Below are positions 28,301 to 39,486 of a stretch of DNA of 50,618 nucleotides, piece after piece. Below the pieces are notes generated by a model. The model saw only the letters and a program-made list of their open reading frames with translations, did not search any database and was not told the DNA's origin. How positions within the stretch are numbered: position 1 is the first letter of the stretch; each line of letters starts with the position of its first letter. Origin of the DNA: Hirudo medicinalis (lineage: Eukaryota; Annelida; Clitellata; Hirudinida; Hirudinidae); the NCBI GenBank assembly GCA_011800805.1, contig MPNW01000389.1:27302-77919 (forward strand). The letters are read 5' to 3'. Both the position numbers and the translations under genes were made by a program.

Positions 28301-31300
28301 TTCAAAATGCAAAAAATCCATCTTATTGATTAATTAACCTGGGGAAAACAGTCTTGATGTTTAAACATGTGTATTATAGATATATTGTTTGTTTCCACAA
28401 AAAATAAATGCTTTCAGTTGCTAGAATTAATTTTCTCTACCAAAGTTATGATGACCGCGGACCGACTTTGGTCGTGGACACCATATTCTCGTACGAGAAA
28501 ACTTTGACGGCATTGAGCAACTATTATTCATAATCTAAATATTAATATTTTTTAATCAAACTTTGCACCTTTTTTTTATGAAATGGAACTTTTTAAAGGG
28601 TTAGACCTAATATTCTAAAAAAAATTAATTTTTTTTATCATGTAGGGGCCACCCTAATGACTTTGAACTCTCACCTTGGAATAGATGGGTCAACATTGAC
28701 ACTAGGGGGAGCATTGAACAGGGCATCCTCGTATATGGGACTCGTATCAAAGTCAAAATCCTTGGAAGGATCATTGAGAGAAGGAGCCAAGAAGGGCTGA
28801 CATTTGTTATTTGGATCCCCTTGTATGATGAGGTCCATGGAATCGACCCTTTGACCTTAAACAAATTCAACTCTTCATCTGAAATACACTGACTTCACGT
28901 AATCCTGCCTTTCCATTTGAACTTGCAGCATGATGAAGAAAACTATTTCAATTACAAAAACCCAGCACACAATCAGAGACACTGAACTGTTTTTATGCTC
29001 ATTATTCTCACAACTCATGTTCAATAGTGTTGTGAACACAACAGCGCTTGATTGCGCATCACCAACTTCTAAGACCACATTGTTAATAGTCTGTGCACCC
29101 CAAACAATCTGCATTTTCAATATCAACTTATTGATCAATATCAATGTAATGACTTTTACTTATACCACTAAGAATGTAATTATAATATTACATTATTGTT
29201 ATTAATTAATAACAAAATTCATTCCTACATAGGGTTTTTTCAGCTAATTTGTTTTACCAAAATTTCTCCTTTTCAACGCAATAATATTATGCTTTATTTT
29301 AATATTTATTTATTTAATTGCTGCATGCAATACTGAGCAACAACGAATCAACAAACTATCTTCGATGTTAATCTTACCCATATTCATGTTTGCGGTACTT
29401 TTCACGTCGACCGCTTGGTTGTGGGTCATCATTTGAGAGGGCATCGAACAGGAAGGAGGCTGCCCCTGCTCGGCCATCATCCTCCCGATCATCATGGTCA
29501 CCCTTTCCTGGGTGGACTTGAGGACCATGACAGCCTTGTCGTGAGAGACATTCTCCAGGTTCACGCCATTCACCTGCATTATTCGACATTGCATTTGTAA
29601 TCTCGTATCTGCACATTTCACTCGCATTATTCAAATTGCTACAAATTTAACATATTTCGAGTGACTTCTTGTGAAACCCACATAAATGAGTCTATCGGAG
29701 ACTTGGAGTTTCCCAAACGAAGCGCCGTCCGGCACGATGTCGGTCACAAAGATTCCGTTGTCTCCAGGGACGTGCTGGTTACCCACTCCACCTCCAATGC
29801 TGAACCCAAGACCTGGAATGAAATAAATAAATTCAAAACCATAAACATTTGCTGCTTACTATTCTTAACATTTTAAATATTTCTTTTAATCGAGCATAAA
29901 AGTGCCTCATAAAAATAATTGAAATTAGTAGAGGCATTAACATAATTGATATTCAGCAATTTTATTTGGTCAATGCTTAACAATAGATTGATTAACATGA
30001 TATTAACAAACTATGGCTTTGGCTTAAAGTTAAAATAAAGCATTTAAACTAATTAAAATCACTAAATTTAATATTTTATTCAACACGTTATTAACCTTTT
30101 GAAGATTTGGTTAATTCCATTCGAATCGTCTGCTCATTCGGCCTCCTCTTCCTTTTTATCACCTGAAGCCAAACAAAGCTCGTGCTCAGAATAACTTTAA
30201 GTCCTTTTCAGTGAAAAAATTAACAAAAATAACCAAGAATAAAAAAAAACTTTACAGTTCGGTGAAGATTTACCCTCGTGAAAAGTATGCACTCACGAAA
30301 GTGACCGTATTTCCGGCATTTTTCAGCACTTCGACAGCAGTCATGTGTGGAATGTTCACCATGGAAATCTTGTTCACTGACACAATCACATCGTTGATCC
30401 TTAAAATAACAACGACGTGCTGCATTTTCATTGAGACCAGCACCTCACTCTCAAATTATTTATGATAATATCTGGATGGCTTTTGATCATCATGGTGCTT
30501 GTAAACAAGTCTGAATAACATAGTGGATGCATTCACTTTTCACAGCATTTGCCCTTTTTTAATATTTAAAAATTTGAAGCCAAATAAATTGAGAAATCAA
30601 CATCAAATAAATTTACAATTTGTGAAATGTTTTCACTTTAAAAAATGTTTTCATCAAAAACAAAAGTAACAAAGTGCCATTAACACAAGCAGATAAAACT
30701 TCTTACTGAACACAAATTTATTTATAAATAGCCATACGTACATAAAATCCCTCATCCTTAACATACACCCAACTCCATACCAACAGTTTGTAATGTCTAA
30801 AAATAAAAATAAGTTTTAAACAGTCATCCAACCATGATCATCGCAAACCTGAATCTTCCATCCAGGGCTGCGGAGTGGTTATCGAGGATGTCTGTGACGT
30901 AAATGCTCGGATCGCCAGGGACATGAGGGTTGTTCGAGCCCCCAGAAATGCTGAAACCAAAGCCCTTGGTACCCTTACAACACACAAGTTCAATTTAATG
31001 AGTTCAAATTGAAGATCAATTTTAAATTAAACAGCAGTAACATTCCATTGAAAATTGAATTGCTTTACTACCCTGTCCAAAGTAATGGTCTCATAAACAT
31101 AATTGGAATCCAGTATTTGAGACTGAAACAAAACACATGAAAATGTAAAATTTAGGAATTATATCCAAACCAAAATTGTCAAACATTAATTTTCATCCTT
31201 TCAAGAGACTTACAATTACAGGAGTCGATCTTCCAACACCAAATTGTCTGTTTTTATTAGGAGCAGAATTTGAGTTGGAATTATCTTGCTCGAGGACAGA

Positions 31301-31985
31301 GGGCTGCTGTGAGGACACATCTGACAAATCAGGGGAGGTAGGTGGCATGGATGAAGATGGAACAGGGTCCACATTACCCCCACCGCTGCTGGTGCTGCTG
31401 CTACTTTGGAAAGGAAGAAGTAGCCCAGATATCGATCTGGAAGACTGGTAATTAGCCAGACGAGAAGCAGAAGAAATCTGCTCAAATCCAAGTATGAAAG
31501 TTAAAAGAAATAAGTTGATCCTTCACATCAGTACCACCTCATATGCAATAGGAAATGCCAATGCTTCAGAATTCATTTCTAGATTTGTGGCAACTGACAA
31601 TGTTTCCATCATCTTCTGATGCATGGACTTTTCATTGTTCATCAAAGTGACTTCATAAAACTCCTGAATATCTATAAAATGAAAACACCAAAATTCTTAA
31701 ACTCAGAAAACTTTACTTAAAATAAAATGCTCAAATTTATCGTGATTTAAGTGAAAATCAAAGTGAACCTAAAAGCGCCTGGAACAAGCAGCTCTTGAAA
31801 ATACGTATAACATTCTCTATGGCACTCTTCAGCTGCATATCCTGAGGACTGGTTAGTCTGTCATGGTAAGCCTCGAGGAGTTCTAGGGCCCTGTGTGCGT
31901 CTTCAAATAATGTTTCTACTGAAACTTACATATTCGTCAAATTATCAAACCCCTTAAGATGCTTACCTTGTTTCTTGACAGGCAT
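22377..31985 (-). CDS. DLG1: Discs large/SAP97-type MAGUK scaffold
   Basis: Membrane-associated guanylate kinase scaffold of junctions and synapses. Twenty-three exons join with every phase matching: 31985-31967, 31918-31769, 31671-31538, 31477-31214, 31122-31072, 30973-30849, 30399-30297, 30162-30096, 29812-29682, 29573-29378, 28855-28675, 27593-27437, 27088-26986, 26524-26419, 26028-25855, 25291-25222, 24683-24584, 24248-24195, 24034-23933, 23773-23601, 23125-23016, 22829-22738, 22483-22377. The product is 922 aa, the usual DLG length. Start MPVKKQ equals the conserved MPVRKQ. Domains: L27 (about 7-65, ending [19 protein letters not shown]), PDZ1 (about 200-285, GFGFSISGG), PDZ2 (about 295-385, GLGFSIGGG), PDZ3 (about 474-560, ELGFNIVGG), SH3 (about 596-655, [10 protein letters not shown]), [14 protein letters not shown], a Lys-rich insert (678-710), and GK (about 725-922: [32 protein letters not shown]). 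Intron 15 uses a GC donor. The GK P-loop region is divergent (VLIGLLKEA), as expected for a non-catalytic MAGUK. Confidence 0.96.
23247..23391. mobile_element. Pogo/Tigger-like MITE in a DLG intron
   Basis: A 145-bp palindromic element whose left end CCGTATTTCCCCATGCATAA mirrors the right end (reverse complement GTTATTTCCCCACATACAAG). The left CCGTATTT resembles the terminus of the full pogo-type element at 36096. A TA precedes the left end. It lies in the DLG intron between exons 23773-23601 and 23125-23016. Confidence 0.55.
24840..24960 (+). mobile_element. tRNA-derived SINE, copy 1
   Basis: Contains an A-box-like TGGCTGAATGGATTGC and a B-box-like GTGTTCGAAACCC 55-60 bases later, as in Leu/Ser-type tRNAs. 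The body (GTAATGGCAACGGTCGTAAT) recurs near 36635 and, diverged, at 41895. It sits in a DLG intron; a 63-codon minus-strand frame across it is not a gene. Confidence 0.6.
25440..25645 (+). mobile_element. LINE reverse transcriptase fragment (C-terminal part)
   Basis: Conceptual translation gives [20 protein letters not shown], then [11 protein letters not shown] and [17 protein letters not shown]. This is the typical motif series after the palm domain in jockey/CR1-type LINEs (Y...VW.P, IE.VQRR.T, LPY..RL..LGL..L). One stop codon and truncation at both sides show it is dead. It lies antisense in DLG intron 15. Confidence 0.75.
27765..28245 (+). mobile_element. LINE reverse transcriptase fragment (palm region), decayed
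   Basis: The plus strand reads [20 protein letters not shown], then [10 protein letters not shown], then after frame changes VNKSIEN and [11 protein letters not shown]. This follows the LINE order of the FIYINDL, FADDT, VN..L and FKFLGV motifs. The catalytic FADD has become FGCG, and several frame changes are present, so it is inactive. It lies antisense in a DLG intron. Confidence 0.65.
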
Positions 31986-31999
31986 TTCTCACGCTTTCA

Positions 32000-32690
32000 T
32001 ATGCGACGCATCATATTCCATCCGCAGCAAAAAAAAATTAACCGTTCAAAGGATCGCATTCATACTACATCACTTCTGCAATTCTCTCCGACCAAAGATG
32101 TGGAGTTAAGCCGCAATTTGGAGAGAACAAGTTGTAAACATGCTAATGGAGAGGTCGCATCCATTGCAGAATGTGCGCCTCGGAACTCTCGCATGTAATT
32201 ACGTTCCCCACCAATAACTTCTCTTCTATCGTGTAAAAATAATACATAAAACTTTCAAAATAATAGTGATCAGCTATCGATGATTAGCTAATTGAGTATC
32301 CGTTTAACCAAGAGCCAATAACTGTTCCCAGACGCGAGCTAACTTGTTAACTAGGAAGTTAGAAGCGGGATTGATTCGTAAAATAAGTGTCGTTAAGGGT
32401 TTAAAAAAATTAAAAATTGCTTCCCAAGCTGATTTTTTGATAATTAGTCCATTTATATTTACATACAAGTGCACATTATTTCGTTAATTAATGGATTAAT
32501 TAATGATCATCTACTTGCAACGAGAGCCTTTCTGTCTTCCTGTTGATTTAAATGGTTCAATATTAATTAGTCCATGCTGTGAGTTTTGAACACGATCATC
32601 ATGCAATCCCTTTCCCCAATTTGCAAAAATAGTTAAATTTAGGCAATGCATTTAATAACCAGGTAAGTGAAGCACGAAAGGCATTAACTG
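32000..32690. other. Upstream region of the DLG gene
   Basis: AT-rich DNA immediately 5' of the DLG start codon, where its promoter and 5' UTR (or an upstream non-coding exon) would lie. I see no TATA box that I would defend and no other exon. Confidence 0.4.
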
Positions 32691-32695
32691 GCAAG

Positions 32696-32852
32696 CAGGG
32701 CCGCCGACAGAAATTCCGGCTGATTTTCCCTAGAGGCAGCGGCCACGGATCCCTGTGTTATGTCAATTTGGTAATGGAATAGCAAAAAAGGTTTTAAACC
32801 CGGGCGGGCCTAAAAAAAAATTGCTGCCACCTCTCTTCCGTCGGCGGCCCTG
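32696..32852. mobile_element. hAT-type MITE with terminal inverted repeats and 8-bp TSD
   Basis: A 157-bp element. The left end CAGGGCCGCCGACAGAAA and right end TTCCGTCGGCGGCCCTG form inverted repeats with one mismatch over the outer 17 bases. It is flanked by near-identical 8-bp duplications, ctggcaag (32688-32695) and ctagcaag (32853-32860). The CAG...CTG ends and 8-bp duplication are the hallmark of the hAT superfamily. It has no coding capacity. Confidence 0.85.
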
Positions 32853-33374
32853 CTAGCAAGCTAACTAATAATTTTGCAGACAGGTGCGACCCTTGCGATT
32901 ACATGAAAAGCCGCAATTCTTAAAATTGATCAGCAAATAATTAATGAAATAATAAATGTGAAAGTTAAACAAACTAACAACTTTTACTCATCCGCAACAT
33001 AAAGCAAAGCATGTTGCATTCCACAGTCACTCTTTAATGCCGGATTTAGGCATGGTCGGAATGTTCCACTGCATGGGGACCTCCACCAACCCAGCAAATC
33101 TTTTTTTCTGCTTCTCAGGGGTCACAGGACTGGTGCAGAGGCTTACGGGCCTCCATCTGGGAGGCGCTTCTATTCTTCATGGTTTCTTTAAGGTTTTTCC
33201 ACCAGAACTATTTCGAAAACAGTGATGGGCACATGGTAACCAATTATGCAAATAATTCTAGCAAGTCCAGAACTTCCATGTAGAACAATTGAAAACTGAA
33301 GAATTGAGCGCTTGAAGTTCCAGTTAGGAAAAGAATGAAATGTGCCAGTACAATTACTCTTAATACTCTAATCT

Positions 33375-33560
33375 ATAATATAAAACAAAAACTGCATATG
33401 TATGTATGTATGTCCCAAGAACTCCCAAACGGTGAACTTGAAAAAAAACGGTAGCGACTTGAAATTTGTATAAGTCATTCTCTATGCCATTCTTAGGTCA
33501 AATGTGCTATTTTCAGTTTTCATTTTTCAGATTTACCAACTTTCATGTTTTCCTAAATCG
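33375..33560. repeat. Candidate dispersed repeat starting at a TATG microsatellite
   Basis: CATATGTATGTATGTATGTCCC followed by AACTCCCAAACGGTGAACTTG has the look of a dispersed repeat seen in many invertebrate genomes (often Helitron-related). The family is not certain, and no second copy is visible here. Confidence 0.3.
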
Positions 33561-33599
33561 CATAACAACTTTAAACTCGAGAGCTACTGAAAGTAAGGA

Positions 33600-33690
33600 G
33601 CATTGTGCTCCCGCGTGGTTTGATGCTCGAGACCTCGCCCCTCGCTATGGCAGCACGGGTTCGAATCCGTTGAGGGACCGTCCTAATCGC
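33600..33690 (+). repeat. tRNA-like sequence (possible SINE or tRNA relic)
   Basis: Contains a perfect B box, GGGTTCGAATCCG, about 45 bases after a weak A-box-like GTGGTTTGATGCTCGAGAC. No complete cloverleaf could be drawn, so it is more likely a tRNA-derived repeat than a tRNA gene. Confidence 0.35.
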
Positions 33691-33993
33691 CCAGTTTTTT
33701 GAGAGCCAGTAGCTGGTTGGAATTGAAGAGATGCAAATAATCAAATTAATTATAATTAAAAAAAAATGAGTTTGACTGATGAAGATGGTTTAAAGAAAAA
33801 TAGTTTCTATATAAGATTTGGGTCGCCGATCTTAAAGCAACAATAATATATGTAATGGAAAAAGTTTAGCTTATCAGAGTCTTTTTTTAATAAAACTGAA
33901 TAACCTGATCTTTTCACGGGCAACATATTTGGCAGTCGTTGCTAAGAACACGTATCAATAAATGAATTCTCTCTAAACAGCAAACAAAGAGCA

Positions 33994-34066
33994 CGACCCC
34001 GACGAGACTCGAACTCGCAATCTTCTGATCCGAAGTCAGACGCCTTATCCATTAGGCCACGGGGCC
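33994..34066 (-). tRNA. tRNA-Arg (anticodon TCG)
   Basis: A 73-base intronless cloverleaf. The acceptor stem is GGCCCCG with CGGGGTC and discriminator G. The D arm lies in TGGCCTAATGGATAAGGC, the anticodon loop is CTTCGGA (anticodon TCG), and the T arm is GCGAG-TTCGAGT-CTCGT. The A and B boxes are intact. It sits in an otherwise transposon-rich stretch but is clearly a functional-type tRNA. Confidence 0.97.
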
Positions 34067-34845
34067 GCCACGCTGTTGAGTGCTGTTAATATGAGCACTA
34101 TCAAGCTTCACATTCCGATTATTATTATTCGACAAATAACAATGCATGAGCCGCGCGGCATTACTTTCATTACAGCTTCAAAGAAAACACATTTTACGAC
34201 AAACATCTTGCATCCGTCTTTCTGATTCTGATGTCATTATAAAATAAATTTAAGTGCTAACAAGTCTTAAGGTTAACTAGTATCCTGTGAATTGTCATGC
34301 ACGAATATCTGCGGAAGCTCAGGTTTTCGTTCAACGTTTTCAAAATTGGCTGACTTTTTTTTTGCTTCTTAGTCTCAAAAGTTCCAATCTTCTGTGCTTG
34401 TTTTATTTATTTATTTATTTGATTAAAGTTCGTTGCATAACTAGGATGATTTGAACTTGTTAGTTAGTATTAGATATTATAATGAAATAAGAAGTATTAA
34501 GGTAATAATAGGTGAAATGGTTAAATTATAAAAATAATATTAGTAATAATAATATTAGGAGGAGGTAACTAATTAATTAGATTATGCCGCTTTTTGCAAA
34601 TCCATCTGAAAATGAGGTCCACACTTGCTGGATTGCTAAGCATGGGACTCATCTCAGTCAGATTTGTTTTGAGTTGTATTTCCCTTCTCGACCGATTGGA
34701 CCGGACATTCCATGAGGAAATGCCGGAAACTTTCATCCTCATGAGTGCAGCCTTGACATTTGCCATCTGGATGGCGATTCATGAGAAACAAGCATCGAAT
34801 CAGAGCACATTTTCCAAGACGGAGTTCGTCTCCTATGTTTGCTGT

Positions 34846-36080
34846 TACCCAACGAAGTAAAAGTAACGCGTTACTTTACTTGAATACAATAGGAGTACTT
34901 GTAACAAAGTATGGAAAATTTTCAGTACTTTTACTTGAAACGAAGTACGATTTTCGGAAATAATTTTACTTCGTTACTTCGTCCGCCACAAAGCGTTACA
35001 AAGTAACAAACTAAACTTTTGATGCGATTGGTTTTACATAATTACATTAATTTTATTGTATAGTGAACTTTTAAATTCTGAGTTTTTCCAACCGGGAAAT
35101 TTAGAAGATCGATAAGGAAGATTAATATTCATTTGGATTTGGAAAGAGGAGAAATGTTTAAGTCGTGAGAACAATTTTGGGGCAAGCTCTTTTGTGCCAT
35201 AAACATGAAAAGAACCGAAGCACTTCAAAGTTCAAATAGGTTTTGTGATTTTATTCGAAACTGAATTTCAAAAACCATGAGGAAAATAAAAGATCCACCC
35301 ATTATATGACAGAATAATTTGTGAATAAAAGAGCCTACATTCTTTTAAATCTGTAAAGGTTTGATGTGAAACAGTGGCGTATCCAGGGTTCTAACCCCCA
35401 ATAATTTTTAACTGGTTTTAATTATCGTTATTTAACAAATATTAACGTCATAACATTGGAAAATCATCTCTGAAAAGATGAAAACCTAATAAAAATCTTC
35501 AAAAATCAAACCCGCCTGAACAAATTCTGGGTGGGCACCCTTTATGTGAAATCAACGAGCTTGAAAATAGCGCATTTTAGAGCATTTAACAATTTGTACA
35601 ATTGTACGTTTAAAAAATCTCAACATCCATATGGAAATTCAAAATCAAAATACACAATACAGAATAATTTGTGAATTGAATAAGCCTGAATTCCTTTATT
35701 ATATTTATAACAAACTACATTTGTTTACGTTATATTACAAAACTTAGCAGTAACTTCTGCAACACTTTCATTAGTGTGAATGTTAATACTTAGTAACAGT
35801 TTTACAGTTTAGCATTCCATACAATAGTTCAGACAATTACGTTTGAAACATGATGGAATGATGCGATCACAATAACATAGCATAAGGTGGTTGACGAATG
35901 ATTATTATTAAACAGATTCATTACTTTTACTTTTTACTCTTAAAGTATTTTTTTAAATGCTGATACTTTTTACTTTTACTTGAGTACATTTTTTAACAAA
36001 TACTTTTACTCAAGTACATGTTTGAGGTGTTACTTGTACTTTTACTTAAATACCGAAGAGCAGTACTTTTTACAACACTG
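34846..36080. mobile_element. Tol2-like hAT element, non-autonomous, degenerate
   Basis: The right end reads GTACTTTTTACAACACTG, i.e. inward CAGTGTTGTAAAAAGTACT. Both subterminal regions (34850-35010 and 35915-36080) are packed with AGTACTTTTACTTGAGTA-type motifs in opposite orientation. This arrangement is characteristic of Tol2-like hAT transposons. The 0.9-kb interior has no transposase; another hAT-like terminus (CAGTGGCGTATCCAGGGTTC) lies at 35372. The left terminus is blurred, so its boundary is approximate. Confidence 0.6.
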
Positions 36081-36620
36081 TTTGTCTCTAGAGTACCGTA
36101 TTTTCACCTATTATAGCACGCGCGTTATGTTCGATTTTACCACGCCCCCTCTCTGCGTGCTACATTCGTATGCGTGCTATGCAAAATTAAATTCACATGA
36201 ATTTGACTTCCGATCAGAAAAAAATTAAAAATTTTATTGATAGCAAATATTTGTGTTTGATTTTTCGAGAGAACTTTAAATTTTAGGTTTTTAATTTGAA
36301 TTATTTTATGATTGAGCCTTGCCAGCAATACTGCTTTGAATAAAGAACCTCCGATTGATGTTTACGGCTTGTGGATAAGCGATCATCTCTAAATTATTCT
36401 AGCTTGAAAACTACCTTTGGAAATGAAATGTGTCACTCTACTACTTTGGTATTTTTTGTCGATAAAACTGCCGAATCTGCCGTAATTAATATTCATAAAA
36501 AAATGAACTTCTCCCATCAAAATAAACTCCACCCACCAAATGATTAAAAGCAAATTTTTCTAGTTCATAAATAAATACACAAGTAAAACAAAATAAAATA
36601 AATTAAAAATAATAATAATT

Positions 36621-36712
36621 CCTGTTTGCGGCCGTAATAGCAACAGTCGTATTGTGTCGTGTTCGCAACCCAGTCTACCTCCATCGAGCGTCCTCGGCTA
36701 GGAGTGTTTTAT
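36621..36712 (+). mobile_element. SINE, copy 2
   Basis: GGCCGTAATAGCAACAGTCG, then TATTGTGTCGTGTTCGCAACCC, match copy 1 (24870-24910) closely, including the B-box-like block. It continues CGAGCGTCCTCGGCTAGGAG and ends in an AT tail. It is inserted within the pogo element. Confidence 0.6.
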
Positions 36713-37518
36713 ATATATATATATATAAATATATTGATTTCCAATTGTTAACAAATCTTGTTTCTTTCAGTGCAATTAATAAGCTTATTGTGCATGCATT
36801 ATACTGCATGTGTATAATGCTCCATTTATGGTTCTTCAAAGTGAAACACTTTGAGACTTTCTTCAATTCTGAAATCTCTGCCATGGAAGAGGTTGAAATG
36901 GTGATAACAGTTTCTTACATCTAAGAAGTCATTCATTGTTAAAGAACTTTGTAGTGGCTGAAATAAGTGGTAAATAAATATCTGAATTTTGAAAAATCCG
37001 CTCGAGTTGGGGCATCTTCTTAACCGATTCCTCTTTGTGAGCAGCCATTGCATCCGTGATCAACAGCGAGCTCTTAGAAAAAAATCCGTCCGGTCTCGTT
37101 TGATAACACTTCTCAATCCAGAGCTTCGTTGTTGCTATATCCACCCTACCTTTTTTGTTGCAGTTGACAACAACGCTGGCTGGGAATGTTTCGCATGGTA
37201 TTGTTACTCTCTTGAAAATCAACATCGGATTTAACTTGGGGCAACCCATAGAGCATCTTCACATCGGTGAAGCATGTCCTTTCATGACCGGTTGTGGTTA
37301 TTGCCACAGTTCTGGTGAACCAGATGCTTCTACTGTTCTCTTAGCGGGAATGTCAAAAGCCATTGGCACTTCATCCATATATGACATCGGAGTCATCAAC
37401 ATTTCTTGCGCCAATCTTCTTGGTTACAAATCGACGAGACAAAATTGGTCACGAATGCTTTGGTATTATTGCACTTGGTTAAAAATTCATGCATTTTAAA
37501 TTGCCAATCATAAAGAAG

Positions 37519-38150
37519 CAGTGGCGTAGCAACTGTTCTTTCCACCTGGGGCGGTCGTGAGATTTACCTCCCCCCCTTGGCCGTTAATAATCCGTTAACC
37601 TTCGAAATTTGTAAAAGCTCTCAAATATTTATTTTCATGGAACTACAATCAAATCGGTTAAAAATTTACAAATAAACTTTCCGCGCTTTTCTTTCGGCAA
37701 AGGTTTTTTTTTAAACAGCTTCAAAATTCAGTCCATCGGCAAGTTCCCTCTCTATAGAGAGGACTGTCAAGTCTCTAAGCCTTGTCTGGCTCATCGCTGA
37801 TCGAAGCTAGTTTTTTTATTAGCTTAAGTTTGGAGAAAGAGAGCTCACAGCTGGCAACACTAATAGCCCGGGTAAGGAAGATGCGCAGCAAGATCACAAT
37901 ATTAAGGGCGGAAACCCCAAGGTGGTACCTCTATATGAAGATCAAACGTTCAAAGGGTCCATCGATTTTATCGTTTCCTGAAGCTTCCACAAAATTACTG
38001 CAATCTCTTACCTTCGACAAAGAGCTCCTCTTTCTCTATATCTTCATCAACTTCGCCAGGCTGACAATCATAATTATCATCAAGCAGATTTGACGGTATA
38101 AGAAAAGCGTATTGAACTTGCTGCAATCTGCCAAATATTTCCTCAGTCTG
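37519..38150 (-). mobile_element. hAT transposase fragment nested in the pogo element
   Basis: The low-coordinate end begins with the hAT-type terminus CAGTGGCGTAGC. Reading inward on the minus strand, 37930-37690 gives SVASCELSFSKLKLIKK and, in the next frame, MSQTRLRDLTVLSIERELAD. This is the conserved C-terminal dimerisation block (CERSFSKLKLIK.....RL..L..LSIE) of ZMYM1-like hAT transposases. A frameshift separates the two parts, and the N-terminal portion is missing, so the upper boundary is approximate. Confidence 0.7.
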
Positions 38151-39486
38151 TGACACACAGACAGCATTTCCCGTCTCAACTCACCATCAAATCCCAGCGC
38201 TGCATCAGTCAATCATTCACCATCCAATCGTTTCTTTTTCTCATTCAACGCTCCATGCTCATCCCCATTTCAGAGCAGAGATTTTTGGATTAATCCATTG
38301 CATTGTCCATCATCTTTTCTCTATTCTGAAGAAGGCAATCTCTATGTCGCTGTCCGACAGTTCTGGTCCTCACTGATAACCCGCTTCTCATCATGAATTT
38401 TGAGACCCACGAGGAACCTGCCTGGAAATCGGCAATGATGTTCTCATAAGATGGTTTCCTCGCTCTCAACTGGATACTTGTTGTCGATACTCCTCGACTT
38501 CGTTTCCTTTGTTCCAGGACCCACTGCTTTAAATCCGTTTTTAATTTTGGCCATTTTGCAGTTGGGCTACGGCATGCCCGCTTTCTCGGATTCAGTTTGA
38601 TAAGCACTCATTTCTTCTTTCTCCATTTGCGGACAGATTAATATTGAACTCGTTGCTGCTCTGTTGCCTATTTCTTTTGCTCTTGCAATAACTTGGAGCA
38701 TGAAAGCAGCAGTGTAAGACTTGCATTTACCAGCCATTTTCTTAAGTAAACGACGTCGCTATTTAAATCACAAGTACTTTTATCTATCACTTCAAGCATC
38801 AACCAGATGAAGATGATTGGCAATGGAATAAATTTTTTTTTATTGACTTTTATATTTAATTGTTTTATATATTTGAAAATTGCTTCAATTAAACATTTTA
38901 AATTTATATCAATTTTAATTTAAAATTTCTCCATTTGTTCATTTATTTTACATAATATCGGATATATAGCATAATTCATTAATATTTCTCATTGAATTTG
39001 AACTCTCATTGAGCGTGATGATTAAATAAATAATACTTTTAGGTGATTATTTATTAAATTTCTGTAAGGCCAAAGAAAAAAAGCATTGGTGCATGTTATA
39101 TTAGTCTGCGTGTTTTACAAATTCTTTTTTTTATACAAATCTTAAAAAATGCATTATATTCGTATGCGTGTTATATATACGGTAATTATAATAAAATGCT
39201 TATATATATATAAATTATTTGTTGACCCAAATGTCCCCAGTTAAAATAAAATCTAAAAAATAGAATGTTGTCTAATTCTGATTTTTATCCGTTAAATTTT
39301 CATATATTAAAATACATTTCAGTTAGTTAACCTGCTACTTCCTCATGGAAATATCAAACTCACCTGTGAACAAAACAATTTATTCATTAATTCAGCAATA
39401 GAATAAGTTCAGGGATGAAATGATGAGCATAACAAATTCGTTAAGCCTGAAAGTTTAATATTTCAAGATTGATTAACAAATTTACA

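Larger units (their letters stand above)
36096..39182 (-). mobile_element. Pogo/Tigger-type DNA transposon, inactive and disrupted
   Basis: The ends CCGTATTTTCACC...AGCACGC and GCGTGTTATATATACGG are imperfect inverted repeats flanked by TA on both sides (36094-36095 and 39183-39184), as for Tc1/mariner-pogo elements. Minus-strand remnants of a pogo transposase are present. A CENP-B/Tc5-type helix-turn-helix part lies at 38607-38290 (ASSWVSKFMMRSGLSVR-like), a YMDEVPMAFDIP segment at about 37400, and the DDE core at 37249-36929 (NPMLIFKRVTIP, KLWIEKCYQTRPDGF, LLITDAMAAH with the second catalytic Asp). Frameshifts, stops and a hAT insertion break it. A SINE lies near the low-coordinate end. Confidence 0.8.

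Noticed and set aside
33037..33225. 62-codon plus-strand ORF
   Set aside because: The CCGGATTTAGGCATGG start looks like a repeat terminus; no homology or splice context is visible.
33600..33690. A second tRNA gene
   Set aside because: The B box is perfect but no acceptor or anticodon stem forms a complete cloverleaf.
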